Positions 32,520 to 44,100 of a DNA stretch of 64,000 nt are shown one piece after another. The notes beneath the pieces are model-generated. The model was given only the letters and a program-made list of their open reading frames with translations, made no database searches and was not told the DNA's origin. The translations under genes and the position numbers were made by a program. Position 1 is the first letter of the stretch, and each line of letters opens with the position of its first letter. The DNA is taken from positions 59,042,023-59,106,022 of the forward strand of contig QCXZ01000003.1 in the NCBI GenBank assembly GCA_025024175.1, read 5' to 3'. Source of the stretch: Rhyzopertha dominica (Eukaryota > Arthropoda > Insecta > Coleoptera > Bostrichidae).

Positions 32520-34450
32520 TAAAAGTCATTTATGATTATAGTGAAACGCATAAAATTAACTTTAAAACTAGCCATCACTCTTTAATTTCGGTTTAACCAA
32601 TATTTGGGTTATGCCATTTTTAAGATTTGAAACTTCTATCCCTCCTATTGTCGTTGCCATAGCAACTAGAAAAAAATGTTCAAACAAAATTTATTAAGAA
32701 ATAAACATAGATTGCAATGAGTTTATTTTAGACCAACATTGTATTGCATCTTTTTTGAGAAAGAAACGATTCTTCGATGTCATATTAAATGCGCCACCTA
32801 GCGGCAAAGTTATGTACTTCAAAATATNTTAAATGTAACTGATCACCCTGTATAGTCGTATCTTGAGGCACACACATTTTGCAAACAATAATATGAAAAA
32901 TTGAGTTTCTTTTAAATAACACAAGAAAATCAACCACGTCATAACTTATTGAACGTTTTCTTAATAAGAGGAAAGATGTGCATATTCAAAGGTATTAAAT
33001 TTTGATTACTTGTAGGATCTTTTAAATACTATACGATCTTCATTTGTATAGTATATAGTGTCTAACAAGAATGTTTCCGAATATTTTAATACCGGTATAA
33101 AAAGTTTCCTGAAAAACGAAAATGCAATCAGACATTGTGGAAACACCTAATAATGCCAGATGCAACTCTAACGATTTAGATGGTTTCGTAAACTGGAAGG
33201 TGGATACTGACAGCAATACAATTAAACGCACAAAACATAAGTAAAATTTGATTTTTACTACAAAACTAAACACTGTATTATATAAATATGAATCTACATA
33301 TGGTGCTAAAGAAAACGGGGTAGACACTAGAAAGACTGTATTGAAAATATCTTGCTAGGCAACAATCTCAAAGATGTAGTTAAGTAAAGTTATTCTTAAT
33401 TTCCTTATATGCGTTAATATTTAAGTCTGATGTTACAAGGAATATTAATGTTAAGATTTAATTCATTCAAAATATGGAGGTTACACTTACTCGTATCTAC
33501 CTGCTAATTTAGATGTATAGATTAGGACCGAGCCCGAGCCCGGGTACACAAAAAGCCGTATCCTAACTGTTTTGCATGTATAGATATGTCGAACATTTCA
33601 ATTTTTTGTCTTATTTGCCACCAGCAGCTTATGTAATAGACACTAAAACTTTATATCAGGATAATGCAAGGTCGTGCCTCGAATGTATGATAAAAAAGCT
33701 TCCGTTAGGACAGAACTGCAACAAATGTTAATTCATGGCTATTTATCGTCGTTTGATGTGTAATGGCATTGCATAAATAAACAGTACATAAAACATACAG
33801 CATTTACGCGAACCGTTTGTAACTGTACACTTGCAATCTTCGGTGCTTATCAGCTATCATAACTTGAGGAAATTATTAAATTACGTATGATGATTTACAG
33901 AAATAAGAGCACCCAGTAATAATTGTTGTTCTATTTGAATAAACCTTGTTGTACATCAGATAACATATTTTAGGAAAGATAATTGTTATTATAAAAAAAT
34001 GAAAACAATATTAATCTGGAGTTTTGTTACGCCTGTTCTGTTCTTTGGGAAAGAAGAGAACCCCAAAAAATCGTCTGATACGAGTACAAGCAAAATTTTG
34101 AAAGTAAATAAACAAATCATTACTACCTACCTACTAGAAAGGAACTACTTACTAGATATACATGAACTACTTGGTAATAGAAAACTAGAAAATAGCCTTC
34201 CAAATATCACCCAACTCATAATTTCCACAATTCGTATTAAAGTTATGAGTATTTCTAGAAATTTCTATAACTTCCTTTATTAGACGTTTGTAATAATATA
34301 TTTCTCTACGTAAAATTTTTGTTTTATCAAAGTCACTCATGCGTCATGCGTTTAGTTAAATGCGTTCAACTACAGAAGATTTATCTTTATGTTGCAGCCT
34401 AGTATCACGTATGCGTACTTTCAAACGCGTACCTACTTTTAGTCTGAGTA
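32520..34450. other. Intergenic, between two inverted hAT-like copies
   Basis: AT-rich. Near 32785-32860 a GCGCCACCTAGCGGCAAA motif and a CACCCTGTATA tail resemble a MITE end, but no partner end is clear. The frames at 33040-33327 and 33999-34283 are unrecognised. Confidence 0.4.
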
Positions 34451-35755
34451 CATTGGCGTACAGAAGGGGGCGCAAGGGGGGGGGTGCAGATGCCTCCCTT
34501 CTGGACCTGGGTTGCCAACTCTGGACCCTTCCAATTTCCCATACATTTAGCTGGTTAATTATGTGTATACACCTAAAAATTGTCTTATTTACAAAATTGT
34601 AAATACAGTAAAATTTATAGTCAAGTGTATTTCACAACTCATATTTGACCGTTGCAAATGACCTTCTCTAATAAGTCGTTGTCAAATGGTTTCCAAGCTT
34701 AATCGATGCCATGTGCGTTTTGAAGCTGTAACTGCAACATTCTTGTTACAAATCGTTGTCTTAGGGCGGATACAGCTTTAAAAGACTATCTTGGTCAGGA
34801 TGAGTCATAACACGATTTCTGCTTAGTTCAGTTCTTCTGCCTTTTGTTATAAAGATTGTTCAACTAATTACTGTTATATGGAATCACATCAGAATCTGCC
34901 ATATATTCGGTGGTAACTCTAACTCTTGTACCAAATTTCTAAATTCACATTACATTTTAACAATTAATACAAAAAAAACTAAAAATCCATCAGAATTCAC
35001 GTTTAGGAAAATCATCTTATTTAATATAAGTTTTAGGAATCCAGTAAAAGCATTATCAGCACGAATAAAAACCCGGTGTGTTGTTAAAAATGCAATTAAA
35101 TATATTTAAGTTTATTTAAATGAAGCTTAATTTGCTTAAAATATTAAGTAGTCGGTTAATTTTTGAGAGTAATGCACTGGCGATCTACGAAGGTTGGCTT
35201 GACGCATAATGCTGAGGCATTTGTCATTCTGAGTTTTAATAATGTTAGTTATCCATCGAGTCTCTTTCCTTGGGGAGTAAAAATTACTACAATTGTATCT
35301 TTAGCACCTATACATATGAACTTCCGGATGAAATTTATAAAGCTTCTGGTGTGAGAAGTTGAAACTGTACTAAAAGTGCATCGGTTAATGCATTAGTCTT
35401 TGGTATGTGTTAATTCTGAATCAGAAATCGTGCTCCTGTTAGTAGAACTTTTAGGGTGAAATTTATTTTTTTTGGTACTTCGTCTGATATCATTATACAT
35501 TATGTGGATCACGGATCTTTATTCTCCCAAATAAAATGTATCAACTCATGTTTTGTTTGTTGCCTCACCTGAGTTCATCAATAACGAATTCGCCTTGCAG
35601 AAAATCCACGAAGATTTTTCATGGAATAAATACTTCATTAATTACTTTAGTACCTATATCTTATAAACATTTATTATTTCTATTTATGTTGAATTATACT
35701 TTACAGGACGTTCCTGCTTTACCCTCCTCTAGACCAAAAGCTGGATTGGCCCATG
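34451..35755 (+). mobile_element. G/C-run hAT-like family, copy 2, full length
   Basis: Runs from CATTGGCGTACAGAAGGGGG to GGATTGGCCCATG. Flanks are TCTGAGTA and CCTGAGTA, an 8-bp duplication with one mismatch. The 1.3-kb body matches copies 3 and 4 closely. No transposase is seen. Confidence 0.82.
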
Positions 35756-35763
35756 CCTGAGTA

Positions 35764-37875
35764 TGTAACACTTGCCNCAAGAACAATAACTTTATAAACA
35801 GCTTCACTTTATAAAGGTCTTTTATCTTTAGAAGTACATACTTAAAATTTTATCTAAACTATTATATGTACTATCAACAACTAAAATATTATGATTTCTA
35901 AGCATCCTTTTTAATTTACTTTATATTGACTGACAATTTACTTGATTTGGACGAGCACTTTTATTAGAAATTCACCAGATAATGGGCAATTAGTTAGTCT
36001 CAATATACCAGCCTTTATTTGTGTGTGGCTGTTTGCAAGAACAGTGTGGGATGTGGACACCCATTTGTGATAACATTTTTATCAAAATGCTAATGTGCCA
36101 TAATAGTACTTTTATCTCGTAGCAGTGTCAAGAACGCCGAAAAGAGTAACAAAAGCCGCTTTCTGTTTATTTCGCTATATTCATCTTAAGCACACAATTT
36201 ATTTATGTCAACATTGTTCTGAGTTGTGGTTAGAAATTGGACGAGCGTGTCAATATGTCAAGTTACGACACGTGCTCGCCTACTCATCATAGTAATGCTG
36301 TTAAACGGGGTTATTGTGCCGTCTTTTCGGCAGTTTTGTATTGTTTGTGGCGTTCACATTAGCCAGTCAATAGCCAACAGCGATGTAGCTGACCCTAACG
36401 CATGTATCGTATTCAGATGTATCATTGTCCGAAATGGTCATTTAACCCATCCGTTCTTTTTTACAATAGACACCCAAACTTGTTTGGTGGCAGAACTCAG
36501 GTGTTGTTTGAAAATTCTCATCTGATTTATAACATTGTGCAGACGGTTTTCGGAGATGAAGGTTGCAGATAAGGTGGAGTAGGTTTGCAATTTTTCTTTC
36601 TTTTATTCTGTCTGTGTGGCGTTCTTTTGTTTGGTCTATAATTTGAATAAAACACCACATGAAGAACGATCGATTAACATATTTGTAAACCATCTTACTT
36701 AGTTTTTAATTTATTACCATTTCATAACTAGTTCGAAAAATGCTGGTTAAAATTTATCGGTTAACTTATTACGAAACTGAATTTCATAATGCAGTATGTT
36801 AAAGCATAATCTATAAATTCCTGGATTATTAATGGTAAAGGTCTTTTTACATTATATTTTATGGCAGAATTATTTTTTTATTTATATTAATTGATGGTCC
36901 GTGCCATTACTAAATAAACTATGTATTTCAGGAGATGTTGACTTTTGCTATTCCAGATATTATAAGTTTTGTGCTGATAATGATCGTAAGTTGGTAAAAA
37001 AAGATCATGCTGTTGGACGGAAAGGTAGTGTTTGCATTTCATTCATTTGAATACAACACGACCAGGATTGTTGTAACGGACAAAGTACTCATCTGTGTTA
37101 TTTATTGAACTCCTTTCTTATGGAATTTCATATAGATAAAGTTTGTTAGAAAATGAAAACTATACTTTCATTTAATATAGAATTTAGACTATCTTATATA
37201 TTGTGATGATTTCAATATTAAATATTTACTTGTGGATTCTCTAGTAACTAAATTCCATCTGACATCTAAATACTAAAAATATTGGTTAGATTTAAACTCG
37301 GCCGGTCATAAAATTGATGATCCCAACCCTACAGGTAACTTATGTTTTGCGTCAGGCATTATTTGTGGTTGTACATATAATATTACACCTTTTCACAGAA
37401 ATAAAGCACATTTTTCAAGTTAATAGTCCAATAAATTTTATTTAATATATTATATTATATTTTTAAAGCAATTCGTAGATACATAGTAAAATAATAATAA
37501 TAGCATACAAATGCAGAGAAAAATAATATACAAAAAATAATATGTACCTACACATTTGCGAAATTACTGCCTAATAGTTATTTGTTATAACAGTGCGAAG
37601 CAAGTTAACAAAAAATGTAACGTAGATATTCTGTTAGTAGTATAGTCATTAATAATGCGTTCTACATACTCGTGCTTTTTTCCTGTGTCAGAATTTGGAA
37701 CATATAGCTTGTCGACATTTTGAAGTTTTACATATATCTTACACTGATAACCAAAGAATCTGATAACGTAACAAAAAGTCTATAAAAACAAATATTGATG
37801 AATGACGTGCGTTAAAATATTTTTTTAAATGCGAATGGAATGATTCGCAGTTATTAGTGCTTATATCTACACTTG
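35764..37875. other. Intergenic stretch without recognised gene
   Basis: AT-rich. A 99-codon plus-strand frame at 36226-36525 and an 83-codon minus-strand frame at 36442-36693 overlap and neither resembles a known family. A short candidate exon lies at 36932-36985. Confidence 0.45.
36932..36985 (+). CDS. Candidate 54-nt exon of an unknown gene
   Basis: A TATTTCAG acceptor and an exact GTAAGT donor bracket 18 open codons, Glu-Met-Leu-Thr-Phe-Ala-Ile-Pro-Asp-Ile-Ile-Ser-Phe-Val-Leu-Ile-Met-Ile, hydrophobic and membrane-like. There is no partner exon, so this may be chance in AT-rich DNA. Confidence 0.15.
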
Positions 37876-37879
37876 GAGT

Positions 37880-38949
37880 TTTAGACTATCAAAAATCTGG
37901 AGGATATACAGCACAATCCACCACATATTTGTCAATTAAATAGTCTGCAAACATTTGAATTTTCGTTCCTATTTAGTGGTTGTATTGCAGCTAACGAAAA
38001 AGCGAATGCGTCCCCTACCTCTTCTGGGTCGACAAAGATAAGTCCAAAACAGTAACCTAACCATTTTCCTCCTTCCGTATTGCCTTTGTATACTTTGGAG
38101 AATCCGACTTCCTGAATCTTACGCCACCAAGCTTGTGAGAGGTGACTTATGGCCAGACAGTACAAGCTGCGTTATGGATCGCCGACAATTTTCTTAGGAA
38201 AGAAAGCGAATGAAAGGTCTCTACAGCACTTCTTCACATATTCAAAATACTTTAGTACGTTTCCGTGGTTTTGTTCGGCAGTACACAAAACACAAGCGGT
38301 ATATAATGTCCATTGAGACAACCGTTAATGGTGAACAGTTGCAAAAAAATCTTAGTCCAGTAGTCAAATGTACCGTCCATGTAGATTCTCTTACATTTGC
38401 ACAGCTTCCCCAAATATGTAACGCAAGTGAACACTAATATATGTGAATCTTCATTATTTACAAGCAATAACTTCTCACCTCGGTTTGTTCGGTAATTCGT
38501 ATTTGTCCTAAGTGCACTATGAACTTCACTTCGAGATTTGGGAATCACAGGAAGTAACTTATTTCTTCTAGCGTTGTATATATTACGCTTTATACACGTA
38601 GGGTTGTTTGTCTGAAGAGCGGTTGTATCTTCATTTCTTCATTAACCATAGCTGAATGCAAAATTTTACTAGGTGGACTGCTAATATCATTACCGGCCTT
38701 TCGTTTCGCTGAGTTTGTGATAATATTTCGTTGAATATCCTTGACGTTGCAGGAGCCATGATTATGCGTAAAATTTGATCGGGAAATTGTATAATCACTG
38801 CCCAAGGTGTAAATAGTTGCACTGTACTTTGGTTGTTTACATCGCCACTTCTTCTCGCCCGTTTTCAGTTCTTCTTTAAAATTGTATTTGAAGTTATTTA
38901 TTAGTAACACTACGTTTCCGCGCTGACTTTTCATGACTGATAGCTCCAT
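37880..38949 (-). pseudogene. FLYWCH zinc finger plus MULE transposase domain, frameshifted
   Basis: Minus strand. 38949-38750 encodes a FLYWCH-like finger (Asn-Phe-Lys-Tyr-Asn-Phe, Trp-Arg-Cys, Asn-Phe-Thr-His-Asn-His-Gly), with serine where the second cysteine is expected. After a frameshift near 38610 comes the MULE transposase core: Pro-Lys-Ser-Arg-Ser-Glu-Val-His, Ile-Tyr-Met-Asp-Gly-Thr-Phe-Asp-Tyr with the first catalytic Asp, Gln-Leu-Phe-Thr-Ile-Asn-Gly and Tyr-Ile-Pro-Leu-Val-Phe. Another break near 38230 is followed by Leu-Ser-Gln-Ala-Trp-Trp-Arg-Lys-Ile-Gln and Phe-Val-Asp-Pro-Glu-Glu-Val-Gly-Asp, then a last shift into Ala-Asp-Tyr-Leu-Ile-Asp-Lys-Tyr. FLYWCH/MULE proteins are common insect mobile-element products. 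At least three frame breaks mark it as dead. Confidence 0.75.
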
Positions 38950-38995
38950 AACTGATTAGAGGCAAACGCCAGATTCAGTAGATAAATCTAAGGTG

Positions 38996-39187
38996 CTAAT
39001 ATTTATTAAACGCCCTCAACCTTTCTTTTTGTATACCTAAGGTGCAGAATTTGTTGTTGGTAGGGTTCGCTATTTCCAAATTGTAAATGCATTCCCTGAA
39101 ACTTAAATTACGCCAAAAGTAGTCCTCCGCAAGTACTTTTTTTCCCGAAATTGAAGCGACCGAGTTTACATATCCATTAGTGAGCAT
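38996..39187 (-). other. Small open frame upstream of the FLYWCH/MULE pseudogene
   Basis: A 63-codon frame ends about 45 bp upstream of the FLYWCH frame on the same strand. I do not recognise it. It may be part of the same mobile element or random. Confidence 0.2.
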
Positions 39188-39784
39188 TACTTGATAATCG
39201 GTCGAGTTTACAATCGCCGAAAATATTAATGTCAGTTATCGATATCACTTATAGCATTATGCCATTAGAATGCGAATTTTCGTGAATATCTAATATCTAC
39301 TCATTGCTTAAAATACATTACCTTTCAGAGCTTTGCTAATTCTAATAAGAAGATTTTCTTACTAGTTCAGCTAAAAATTGCAAAAATTTAGAAGAGTTCG
39401 AACACCGGGCAGTAGGAATACTCCAATTCTCTTTAAAATATGTTTAATTTTTTTTAGAAAAAAAACATACATAACGTACAAAATTTCAGTTATTTCGATT
39501 AATAGTGTCTTTGGGGAACTACGAAATTTGGGTGTTAAATTCAAAATGCTTATGTACTGCAGATGATTTGAAGGATCTTAATCTTAATAAATCCATGGAG
39601 GATTTTACCCCATTAAAAGAACTCAATAATACTGCAACACTATATTGATATTTGTTTGTAGTCCGTTTTAATTCGTATTTGTTACTAAAGGTTAAATAAA
39701 TAATATTATACAGAAACTTGAAGGCAATGCTAGTAGTATGAACATATTTGACTTATAAGCCGTTTTCTCATTACTAATATTTGT

Positions 39785-40060
39785 GTGGATAAAAGGAGAT
39801 ATGGATTTGTAAATTTTGCAAATAGCCTGAGACCAATGATTGACTGTAAGTTGCGTTTTGTTGAGCACGTAAATAACAGCATTCTAGAAGCACTGGCAAA
39901 CCTTAAGATTTTATTCATTATTAGAAAAAAAATTTTCACAAGAATGAAATTGTGGGTGCTGTATCATTGTAATGACGTAAATTATATATCTATGGTACTT
40001 GTTTTGATTATACTAGCAAACGTAGGGTACAGCCTGTTCGAAAGTATCGTGTGAGGCTTA
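39785..40060 (+). pseudogene. 3' fragment of a non-LTR reverse transcriptase
   Basis: The frame contains Ile-Asp-Cys-Lys-Leu-Arg-Phe-Val-Glu-His-Val-Asn-Asn, Ala-Leu-Ala-Asn-Leu-Lys-Ile-Leu-Phe and a decayed Leu-Tyr-His-Cys-Asn segment. This is the pattern just after the RT palm/thumb in jockey-like elements (IDxxLxFxxHI then LxxLxxL). It starts and stops abruptly, with no endonuclease or YADD motif. Confidence 0.55.
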
Positions 40061-40779
40061 TCTTTTGAATAAAGTGACATCAAAGCGTTACTCTTAAATT
40101 GGATGCAAAAGTACGGCTCAATATGAAATGAAGGCAATATTTGAATGCTGCATGTATATTATACGAAATGATTTAAAAAAAGTGTTTCCGGTATCCTCTA
40201 GTTAAATAACCATCATATAAACATTAAACGCAACGACGTTATTATTGGGTTAAAACATAATCATAAATTTTTTCTTTTGATTATCCGTACATAATATGTG
40301 AAAACAACAATGTTTATTTTGCGAGTATTTCTGTATCCAAAATTGAACCAAAAATATTTTATATTGTTACGTTTCGCGTAACATTATTAAAAATATATTA
40401 CATCTCGCATAAAAGGCACATGCCAAACTGGAGAACACCAAGGAGCCTAATATTTGGAAGCGGTTAACGACTCTGCTATTATGTAGTCGTTTGGTCTTAA
40501 CCAAATGTAAAACAAAATTAGTTTTAGTTTATCCCTGAATATCTCTTTTTTTCATTTATTGTATTTGGGTAGGTTTTTATAGCTATCATTGCAAGAGTCA
40601 GTTGTGCTGAGATAGTTTCTTTTTCCAGTATGTCAACATTATCATCATCAAAGTTGTGCCCTTCTGTTTGTATATGTTTTGTAATTCCATATATGTATTG
40701 AGTGTTTGTCTGTGTTGTTCACATCTCAGTTAATTTTGTGAATTACGTGTTTTTTTTTTGTAATTTATATACTGGTGAT

Positions 40780-40900
40780 TTTAAAAATGCATGTCTAGGC
40801 TGTGCTGTCTGTAACGCAACCAACTGCAGATAGATCTATTTCGCTATTATTATTATAGCTCGTCAGTGCAGTCAAATTGAAATATGCAGGTGCATTATGT
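40780..40900 (+). repeat. Second copy of the 2640-2830 repeat
   Basis: Matches the left-hand copy over about 110 bp, best at TGCAGATAGATCTATTT near 40826. It abuts a 70-bp tandem duplication on its right. Confidence 0.6.
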
Positions 40901-40980
40901 TGGTGGACCTTTAACGATAAGTTTCCAATAATGAAATTCTTTACCTTCTTTAGTGTTAGATTTATATTTTTGATCGGCAT

Positions 40981-41116
40981 AACTTTGGTGTAAGCTTGTT
41001 TTGCTGATACTTTAGCATAAACGTTTTGTTAGTTACTAGTTAGATAGTTAAATTTTGGCGTAATCTTGTTTTGCTGTCACTTTAGCATAAATGTTTTGTT
41101 AGTTACTAGTTAGATA
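40981..41116 (+). repeat. Two-copy 66-bp tandem repeat, period 70
   Basis: 40981-41046 and 41051-41116 match except for a few bases (CTTGTTTTGCTG, ACTTTAGCATAAA, GTTTTGTTAGTTACTAGTTAG). The second copy ends exactly at the TA into which the next MITE is inserted. Confidence 0.85.
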
Positions 41117-41118
41117 TA

Positions 41119-42111
41119 CAGGGTCCACCACCTAAAACTCCTCAGGCTCGTATTTTCTTTATTCTTCTACGTACAACCTTAAGTTATATGTCAAATTGTA
41201 GGTCTTTTTAAACTCTTTAAAGATAGCTTGATGAGTGTGCAAAATTTTTTTGCAGATTATCATATTTTGTATTTAAAGTTAATTTTTGTAAATATTTTTT
41301 AACCTTACCTCGTATAATAATATTGCTTCACAGTTGAATGCCGACTTTTGTCTTCTTCAATTTGTGTCTTAACCATGTATGCGTAATTTTTACTCCTTCT
41401 TAGTGAAAAACAAGAAAAACCATGTTCTTTAAATAGGGTTGTTCAGAATTTTTAAGTGTTAGTTTAGTAGCTCATTACGGTACAGATTGTGCCTACATAC
41501 CCTTCGCTGCACACAAAACCCCAAAATTTTAAGTAACTTTTAAATTAATCAAGTACAAAGTACAAAGAAACCCTGTGACGAGGCTAGTACGTGATATAGA
41601 AAATCGAACTAGCCTCATCGCAGGGTTTCGCTTTCTANCCTCTGTCACTGTAGAACGANCTTTGTACTTGATTTATTTAAAAGTTACTCGAAATTTTGGG
41701 ATTTTGTGTGCAGCGATGGNTATNTAAGCATAATTTGTACCATAATAAGCCACTAAACTAACACTTAAAAAATTGTGAACGGCCCTATAACAGAACATGG
41801 CGGCGACTAGTGTTTCTTGTTTTTCACTAAGAAGGAGTAAAAATTACGCATACATGGTAATGACAAAAATTGAAGAAGACAAAATTTGGCATCAAACTAT
41901 GAAGCAATATTTATTATACAGGGTAAGGTTAAAAAATATTTACAAAAATTAACTTTATTTCCAAAATATCACAATCTGCAAAAAAAATTTGGACCCTCAC
42001 TACGCTATTATAAAGAGTTCAAAAAGACCTACAATTTAACATATAACTTAAGGTTGTACCTAAAAGAACAAAGAAAATACGAGCCTGGGGAGTTTTAGGT
42101 GGCGGACCTTG
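41119..42111. mobile_element. Foldback MITE, copy 1, TA site
   Basis: Nearly the whole 993 bp is one inverted repeat. CAGGGTCCACCACCTAAAAC at the left is the inverse of the right end CCTAGG-free arm ending GGTGGCGGACCTTG, and the arms stay similar to the centre near 41600 (CTAGCCTCATCGCAGGGTTT and its inverse). TA flanks both sides. It has relatives at 51588 and no true coding; the frame at 41886-42098 is repeat sequence. Confidence 0.87.
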
Positions 42112-42114
42112 TAT

Positions 42115-43090
42115 AGTCTGTATACTTTTTTCTTAGAGAAGGCAATGTTTTTCACTAAATTTGGAGAATCGCACTGCCTTCCAATGCAAAAACTTTGGCC
42201 GCGCCGGGAGCATGATCAGTTTGCAAATGGAAAAATCTTGCTACTCTTTATAGATAATTTTACGTTCTACATTTTTAGTCTTCTGCACTTTCCTCCTATT
42301 GTGCATCCATTTCCTCTGGACTGGTAAAAAAATGTTACGCTTAACGATTTTTTGATGTTTTATTTTTTGTTAACACATACTCGAGGACCGCGGTTTTCGG
42401 CAACAGCATTTATTTCCAAAGGTGTTATCAACCTTCTCACCAACTTTCGTCCTTCCACTAATTATTAGAAAAAAATTGCTTGACCAGCTTAAATGCAGTG
42501 ATCAGGAAAACCGCAAAACCTCTTGTGCTTTAACTAGATTTCATGTTTCAAACATGTTCTTTTATCATATTTGTAACAGGTATGTCTAACTGGTCTATCT
42601 TATAGGGCTTTAGTTCATAAGCTACACTTGTTAATTGGGTTTGTTAATTAAAATAATTATTTACATTACATTACGTTATTTACCTCTACTGCTCCTACCG
42701 AAAGCTTATTTGGTCTATTTTTAACACAAACCTTTATAATTGTAATATAATTGAGGGAGGTGATAATATATTTGGATGTATTTTTACTAACATGGTGCAG
42801 TATTTTTTATATTACAGCTTTTTGTTATTTTCCATGTATTTTGTTTGTGATCTTTATGTCAGAACCGTTGTTAAATGCTTCAATCATCTCTTTAGAAGAG
42901 GGTTTAGTTACTTTAATGAAGAATTGCCTACTTAAGCGATAGAAGACCGCAAGTGAGGTTGGGAACAGTTTTTCATCACTGTTAAGCCTTTCTTCTAGAG
43001 TTTCACATGGGACCATTAATTTTATTCCTTGTATTGATGTTGTTACTAAACTAAGAATTCAAACACCACTTGTGTTTGGTTTATTCACTG
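42115..43090. other. Intergenic, nothing recognised
   Basis: AT-rich DNA between the foldback element and the RT fragment. The frames at 42109-42327 and 42751-43016 show no family features. Confidence 0.45.
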
Positions 43091-43540
43091 GGTTAGAAAG
43101 TATGATCCAATTGTTTGCGACCCGTGATGTAGTTGCGTATGAGTGTCAGAGACGCATTGCTAAGCCCTATGTTATGTAACATTGTAAGAAGCATAGCATG
43201 ATTAATCCTGTCAAAAGCCTTTGCGAAGTCTAATAGGACCAGTGTCGTAAGTTTGGCATTATCGGTTGCTTTTATGATACCATCCACTACAGTTAATAAA
43301 GCAGAAACGCGGCTATGCTTGGATCGAAAACCAGATTGTTCATGAAGAATAATGGAATATAACTCAACATGTGACCGTAATTGTTCATACAAAATNTTCT
43401 CATATAAAATAATTAAAGCAATGGTAATACACTATTTGATCGTAAATCATTAAATGTTGTGGGTTTTCTATTTTTGAATACAGGAATGACGTAAGCAACC
43501 TTCCAATCAGTAGGAAATGCATTAATAGGAACTCAGTTTA
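43090..43540 (-). pseudogene. Jockey-like non-LTR reverse transcriptase fragment
   Basis: Minus strand: Phe-Pro-Thr-Asp-Trp-Lys-Val-Ala-Tyr-Val-Ile-Pro-Val-Phe-Lys near 43510, then after a break Tyr-Glu-Gln-Leu-Arg, Glu-Gln-Ser-Gly-Phe-Arg and Leu-Leu-Asp-Phe-Ala-Lys-Ala-Phe-Asp-Arg-Ile-Asn-His. These are RT fingers and palm blocks 1-4 with the first catalytic Asp. The YADD block is missing and the frame ends after Thr-Gly-Arg-Lys-Gln. Truncated and broken; lies just downstream of the homeobox gene on the same strand. Confidence 0.8.
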
Positions 43541-43801
43541 TTTAAAACAAATATTGATAATTATAATCTTCTGGNAAACCTACCACCCTAATGAGTTTTG
43601 ACATTTCTCCAAAATAATTTAATCTATTTTAATATTTTTGACCTCTACCATAAATAAATAACGTTGTAGAAGAATAACCATGTATACGGTACTGTAAATG
43701 CGATATATTAATTAATTTTCCATTAGATCTAAACTACTACATATCTACTTACATTAAGATCAGATAACACGATATGTCTACGTCATTATACAAAATATCA
43801 C

Positions 43802-44100
43802 TTACTGAGCACTACTACTATTGCTACTGAAGCTGTTCAAAGTGTTAACGTGTGTATTATCACTTTCGAATGTTTTGGGACTCGCTGTCCTCTTTGAGAG
43901 CGAGAGATCATCTGGTCCTGTCGGGGAAAGGGGACGATTGGGACTAGGGGAATTTCTGACGCTTCCGGGGCTCAAACTGGCATCATCCGGGGAATGGGGA
44001 TAGGGTTGGGGCATCCCAGCGCTCATGAGAGGGTATCGGTGGTCCATTTTCGCTGACGACTGCTGATCGGTTGGCAAAGGAGTCGGTGGTGCGGGTCTAC
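43802..44100 (-). CDS. Homeobox gene exon 3, Pro/Ser-rich C-terminus
   Basis: The acceptor is TTTTTTAG and exon 2's last G completes a Gly codon. It encodes about 98 residues rich in Pro, Ser, Asp and Asn ([31 protein letters not shown]), typical of a flexible regulatory tail. It ends Ser-Ala-Gln-TAA. The last bases read GCTCA|GTAAGT, a strong donor match, so the true end may be elsewhere. Confidence 0.78.

Noticed and set aside
35163..35354. Open frame similar to one at 31808-31996
   Set aside because: Similarity comes from both lying in the same non-coding hAT-like repeat, not from a conserved protein; copies 3 and 4 break the frame.
36226..36693. Overlapping frames of 99 and 83 codons on opposite strands
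   Set aside because: No recognised motifs, splice support or codon signature.
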